From Piscinibacter sp. (GTDB lineage Bacteria; Pseudomonadota; Gammaproteobacteria; Burkholderiales; Burkholderiaceae_C), in the NCBI GenBank assembly GCA_019635485.1, contig JAHBZL010000031.1:1-62482 (forward strand): a stretch of 62,482 nt of DNA, written 5' to 3'. The translations under genes were made by a program, and so were the position numbers. This document shows positions 59,271-62,482 of this stretch, one piece after another; position 1 is the stretch's first letter; the number at the start of each line of letters is the position of its first letter. The notes beneath the pieces are model-generated. The model made no database searches. It was not told where the DNA came from and saw only the letters and a program-made list of their open reading frames with translations.

Positions 59271-60662
59271 TCAGTGGGCGGCCGCGGCGACGTGCGCGTC
59301 CGGCTTGACGGCCCGCAGCGCGGCCATCATGTCGCCCTCGATGCGCGCCAGCGCCTCCGGCGTGTGGCCCTCGAAGCGCAGCACCAGCACCGGCGTGGTG
59401 TTGGAACTGCGGATCAGGCCGAAGCCGTCGTCGTACTCGACGCGCAGGCCGTCGATGGTGACGATCTCCTTCGCACCGGGGAAGTCGGCTCGCGCCAGCA
59501 GCTGCTCGACGACCTGCCGCGGTTCTCCCTCGGCGCAGGGCACGTTCAGCTCCGGCGTGTTGTGGCTGCTCGGCAGGGCATCCAGCACCGCGCTCGGATC
59601 GGCGCTGCGCGACAGGATCTCCAGCATGCGCGCCGCGGTGTAGGTGGCGTCGTCGAAACCGTACCAGCGCTCGCCGAAGAAGATGTGGCCGCTCATCTCG
59701 CCGGCGACCGGCGCGCCGATCTCCTTCATCTTCGCCTTGATCAGCGAATGGCCGGTCTTCCACATCAGCGGCACGCCGCCGGCGGCGCGGATCGCCGGTG
59801 CGAGCCGCTGGGTGCACTTGACGTCGAAGATCACCGTCCCGCCGGGGTGGCGCGCCAGCACGTCGGTGGCCAGCAGCATCAGCTGGCGGTCCGGGTAGAC
59901 GATGTGGCCGTCCACCGTGACGACGCCGAGCCGGTCGCCGTCGCCATCGAACGCCAGGCCGAGCTCGGCGCCGGTCTCGCGCACCGCGTGGACCAGGTCG
60001 GCCAGGTTCTCCGGCCGGCTCGGATCCGGGTGGTGGTTCGGGAAGTTGCCGTCCACCTCCGAGTAGAGCTCGACCACCTCGCAGCCCAGCGCACGCAGCA
60101 CGCCCGGCGCGGACGCGCCGGGGATGCCGTTGCCGGAGTCGACCACGATCTTCATCGGCCGGGCGAGCCGGCAGTCGGTCGCGATGCGCGCGGTGTACTC
60201 GGCGGCGATGTCCATCGGCGCCTGGCGGCCCGGGCCCTGCGCATAGTCCTCGGCCTCGATGCGCCGGCGCAGCGCCTGGATCGCGTCGCCGTAGATGGCG
60301 CGGCCGCCCAGCACCATCTTGAAGCCGTTGTAGTCCTTCGGGTTGTGGCTGCCGGTGACCTGGATGCCGCTGGTGCAGCCGTACCGGCCGCGCGTGGCGG
60401 CCACGTAGTACAGCATCGGCGTGGTGACCGGGCCGAGGTCGACGACATCCAGCCCGGTGGACACCAGGCCGCGGATCAGCGCCGCGGCCAGCCCCGGCCC
60501 GGACAGCCGGCCGTCGCGTCCGACCGCCACGGCGCGCTCGCCGGCCGCGACGGCCTCGCTGCCGAAGGCGCGGCCGAGGTGCTCGGCGAAGCGCTCGTCG
60601 ATGGTCTTGCCGACGATGCCGCGGATGTCGTAGGCCTTGAAGATGCTCGGGTCGACGTGCAT
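59271..60662 (-). CDS. phosphomannomutase/phosphoglucomutase
   Basis: Alpha-D-phosphohexomutase (AlgC/ManB type) of 463 residues. The phospho-serine loop is TGSHNPKDYNG with S105; the metal loop is DGDGDR (239-244); the sugar-binding loop is GEMSGHIFF (about 320-328) and the phosphate-binding loop is RSSNTTPVLVLRFE near 425-438. The length and motifs match the dual-specificity P. aeruginosa AlgC, which makes mannose-1-phosphate and glucose-1-phosphate for surface polysaccharide and LPS. Its position upstream of waaC and waaA supports a role in envelope sugars. It is divergent from the TauE/SafE gene with 45 bases between. Confidence 0.94.
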   Translation of the reverse strand: MHVDPSIFKAYDIRGIVGKTIDERFAEHLGRAFGSEAVAAGERAVAVGRDGRLSGPGLAAALIRGLVSTGLDVVDLGPVTTPMLYYVAATRGRYGCTSGIQVTGSHNPKDYNGFKMVLGGRAIYGDAIQALRRRIEAEDYAQGPGRQAPMDIAAEYTARIATDCRLARPMKIVVDSGNGIPGASAPGVLRALGCEVVELYSEVDGNFPNHHPDPSRPENLADLVHAVRETGAELGLAFDGDGDRLGVVTVDGHIVYPDRQLMLLATDVLARHPGGTVIFDVKCTQRLAPAIRAAGGVPLMWKTGHSLIKAKMKEIGAPVAGEMSGHIFFGERWYGFDDATYTAARMLEILSRSADPSAVLDALPSSHNTPELNVPCAEGEPRQVVEQLLARADFPGAKEIVTIDGLRVEYDDGFGLIRSSNTTPVLVLRFEGHTPEALARIEGDMMAALRAVKPDAHVAAAAH

Positions 60663-60707
60663 GACGTTGGCGGACGTGAAAATCGCGGCATTGTAGGGAG
60701 GCTGCCT

Positions 60708-61457
60708 GTGGACCCAGTCATGACCGTGATCGCCCTGGGCGCCGTCGTCGCCGGGTTCGTGCAGGGCCTGTCGGGCTTCGGCTTCGGGCTGGTGTCGCTG
60801 GCGATCTGGGCCTGGGCCGTCGAGCCGCAGCTGGCGGCGGTGCTGGCGGTGTTCGGCGGGCTCACCGGCCAGGTGATCGCCGCGTTCACGGTGCGGCGCG
60901 GCTTCGACCTGGCGCGCCTGGCCCCGTTCATCGCCGGCGGGCTGGCCGGGCTGCCGCTCGGGCTGTGGCTGCTGCCGCGGCTCGATGCGGCGCTGTTCAA
61001 GGTGCTGCTGGGCACGCTGCTGGTCACCTGGTGCCCGGTGATGCTGCTGGCGGCCCGGCTGCCGCGCCTGCGTTCCGGTGGCCGCCTGGGCGACGGCCTG
61101 GCCGGGGCCGCCGGCGGCGTGCTCGGCGGGCTGGGCGGCTTCACCGGCGCGATCCCGACGCTGTGGTGCCTGCTGCGCGGCTTCGACAAGGACGTGCAGC
61201 GTGCCGTGATCCAGAACTTCAACCTGACGATGCTGGCGGTGACCTTCGCCGGCTACCTGGCCAGCGGCCTGGTCACGCCGCGCGTGTGGCCGCTGCTGGC
61301 GCTGGTGGCGCCGGCCGTGCTGCTGCCGGTGCTGCTCGGCGCGCGCGTCTACGTCGGTCTCAGCGAGGTGGCGTTCCGGCGCGTCGTGCTGGCGCTGCTG
61401 ACGCTGGCCGGCGTGGCGCTGCTCGCCTCGGCGCTGCCGGTGCTGTGGCAGCGCTGA
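60708..61457 (+). CDS. TSUP-family (TauE/SafE) anion exporter
   Basis: Inner-membrane protein of 249 residues with 7-8 hydrophobic helices and the TauE/SafE pattern: GAVVAGFVQGLSGFGFGLVSLAIW in part (GFVQGLSGFGFGLV, about 14-27) and, in the second repeat, GGVLGGLGGFTGAIPTLW in part (GGLGGFTGAIPTLW). Members export sulfite, sulfoacetate or other organosulfur anions; the substrate here is unknown. The start is GTG at 60708 because GGGAGG lies 6 bases upstream; an ATG four codons further on is possible. Convergent with imuB after 6 bases. Confidence 0.88.
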   Translation: MDPVMTVIALGAVVAGFVQGLSGFGFGLVSLAIWAWAVEPQLAAVLAVFGGLTGQVIAAFTVRRGFDLARLAPFIAGGLAGLPLGLWLLPRLDAALFKVLLGTLLVTWCPVMLLAARLPRLRSGGRLGDGLAGAAGGVLGGLGGFTGAIPTLWCLLRGFDKDVQRAVIQNFNLTMLAVTFAGYLASGLVTPRVWPLLALVAPAVLLPVLLGARVYVGLSEVAFRRVVLALLTLAGVALLASALPVLWQR

Positions 61458-61463
61458 GCGGCG

Positions 61464-62482
61464 TCACGCGAAGCGCCCCTGCAGGAACCAGCCGCTGGAC
61501 GCCGCGCTCGGCAGCCGGGCGCGGTACAGCCACAGCAGCGCGCCCTCCCCGTCCTGCGCGATGAAATAGTCGCGCTCGGCCAGCTCGTGGTCCCACCAGC
61601 CGGCCTCGACGCGCTCCGGGCCGCTGAGCAGTTGCAGCGGCCGGCCGTCCAGCAGCGGCAGCAGGCCGCGCTCGGGCAGCGGCTCGGGCGGCGCGAGCAG
61701 CCAGACCGGACGCAGCGGCAGGGCCGCCGGCGCCTGCGGCGTCGTCGGGCGGCGCCGCCCGAGCCGGGCCGGATCGGCCGGCTGCACGGCGCTGGCCTTC
61801 TCGGGCCGGTGGTCGTGCAGCGCCTGCAGCTGCTGCACCTGCTCGACGCCGAGCCGCGCCTGCAGCCGCTCGATCAGCCGCAGCAGGCCTTCGCGCTCGC
61901 TGGCCGCGCTCGGGAACAGCTCCCCGTTCGGCGGCGCCTGCGGCACCACCTCGTCGGCCCACAAGTGCAGCTCCAGCGTGGACGCCGGCAGCACGAGGCG
62001 TGTCAGCCGCTCGCGCAGCAGCGCCTGCAGGTGCGCCGCGTCGCGCGCCGGCTCGGCCAGCGCGATCTCGAGCAGCGTTTGCACCGGGATCCGTGTCTCG
62101 CGGCGCCAGCGCGGCTCGTGCTGCATCGCCAGCGTGAAGCCGCGCGTGTAGGCGTGCTGCGCCGCCAGCCAGGCCGACAGGCGCGCCAGCAGCAGGCCGG
62201 CGGCGTGCAGCAGCTGCTCGGCGTTGTCGGCGCGGGTGAACAGCTCGAGGCGGCTCTCGAAGCGCGGCGGCAGCGTGATCGGCACGCGCGGGTCGGGCAG
62301 CTCGCCGTAGGCACGGTCGAGTGCCGTCAGCAGCGTCTGCCCGAAGCGGCGCGCCAGCCCGGCGCGCGGCAGGCGGCGCAGTTCGGCCAGCGTGCTCAGG
62401 CCCATGCTCCGGAAGGCCTCGTGATGCGCCGGCTCGGGCGTCAGCAGCTCGGCCGGCGTGGCGTCGAGCGCCCGCTGCAGCG
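61464..62482 (-). CDS. imuB: ImuB-type Y-family DNA polymerase-like protein, 5' part outside window
   Basis: C-terminal portion (about 339 codons) of an ImuB protein. The frame runs open to the window edge, so the start is missing. Visible: the end of the helix-hairpin-helix region with HHEAFRSMGLSTLAELRRLPRAGLARRFG in part (GLARRFG), the little-finger-like region RFESRLELFTRADN (about 70 residues on) and the C-terminal ImuB tail (WWDHELAERDYFIA, LLWLYRARLP, GWFLQGRFA). ImuB lacks polymerase activity and acts as scaffold with ImuA and DnaE2 in SOS mutagenesis. imuA would be expected upstream, beyond the right edge. Confidence 0.92.
   Translation of the reverse strand, partial: LQRALDATPAELLTPEPAHHEAFRSMGLSTLAELRRLPRAGLARRFGQTLLTALDRAYGELPDPRVPITLPPRFESRLELFTRADNAEQLLHAAGLLLARLSAWLAAQHAYTRGFTLAMQHEPRWRRETRIPVQTLLEIALAEPARDAAHLQALLRERLTRLVLPASTLELHLWADEVVPQAPPNGELFPSAASEREGLLRLIERLQARLGVEQVQQLQALHDHRPEKASAVQPADPARLGRRRPTTPQAPAALPLRPVWLLAPPEPLPERGLLPLLDGRPLQLLSGPERVEAGWWDHELAERDYFIAQDGEGALLWLYRARLPSAASSGWFLQGRFA

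Noticed and set aside
1-62482. CRISPR array, prophage, insertion sequence or biosynthetic mega-enzyme
   Set aside because: No regularly spaced direct repeats, transposase, integrase, phage structural or NRPS/PKS genes are visible anywhere in the window.

Overview
The window is a very GC-rich chromosomal segment with wall-to-wall genes. Gene neighbourhoods (dapA-bamC-metallo-hydrolase; pcm-rhodanese-tolC), lipopolysaccharide genes (waaC, waaA) and protein styles point to a betaproteobacterium of the order Burkholderiales (Rubrivivax/Leptothrix/Comamonadaceae-like). That placement is inference from gene content, not from a marker phylogeny. No phage genes, transposases, CRISPR array or rRNA are visible. 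There is one tRNA, tRNA-Gly(CCC). No gap without a gene exceeds 300 bases.

Layout. 1-5.1 kb: end of an MFS transporter, a 41-residue membrane peptide and a methyltransferase, then dapA, bamC and a metallo-hydrolase, closed by a terminator and an Ala-rich lipoprotein. 5.3-16.9 kb: housekeeping genes (JmjC ribosomal oxygenase, SlyD-type isomerase, dut, coaBC, an EgtD-like methyltransferase, a CPA2 antiporter, a YbdK-type ligase, an HtrA-like protease, a GNAT acetyltransferase, alaS). 17.0-27.0 kb: a MocR regulator divergent from gabT, a four-gene ABC importer, a guanidinobutyrase-like ureohydrolase and gabD. Together these form a complete route from 4-guanidinobutyrate through GABA to succinate. 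27.0-29.2 kb: an unknown coiled-coil protein, a decayed REC-GGDEF protein and the tRNA. 29.4-32.9 kb: ethanolamine permease and eutBC behind a sigma-54-like promoter. 32.9-36.7 kb: PBP4, trmB, uppP and a DUF1439 lipoprotein.

36.8-44.2 kb: a TetR-controlled RND efflux pair followed by pcm, a rhodanese and a TolC-type channel. 44.3-48.8 kb: an unknown membrane-anchored protein, a DUF1800/DUF1501 pair and a small DUF2061 protein behind a Fur-box-like site. 48.8-56.8 kb: an eight-gene catabolic operon with its TetR regulator. It encodes a TRAP transporter, a Gfo/Idh/MocA dehydrogenase, a type II dehydroquinase, an AroE-like dehydrogenase and the two halves of a QuiC1-type 3-dehydroshikimate dehydratase as separate genes in swapped order. 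The likely job is uptake of quinate/shikimate and conversion to protocatechuate. 56.9-62.5 kb: waaA, waaC, a phosphomannomutase/phosphoglucomutase, a TauE/SafE-type exporter and the C-terminal part of ImuB.

The most interesting points are the split dehydroshikimate dehydratase operon with a candidate soluble quinate dehydrogenase, matching operator pairs for its TetR regulator, and two families of short intergenic repeats. One repeat is translated into the N-terminus of an ABC ATPase; the other sits in the same place in two unrelated operons and supplies the ribosome-binding site.
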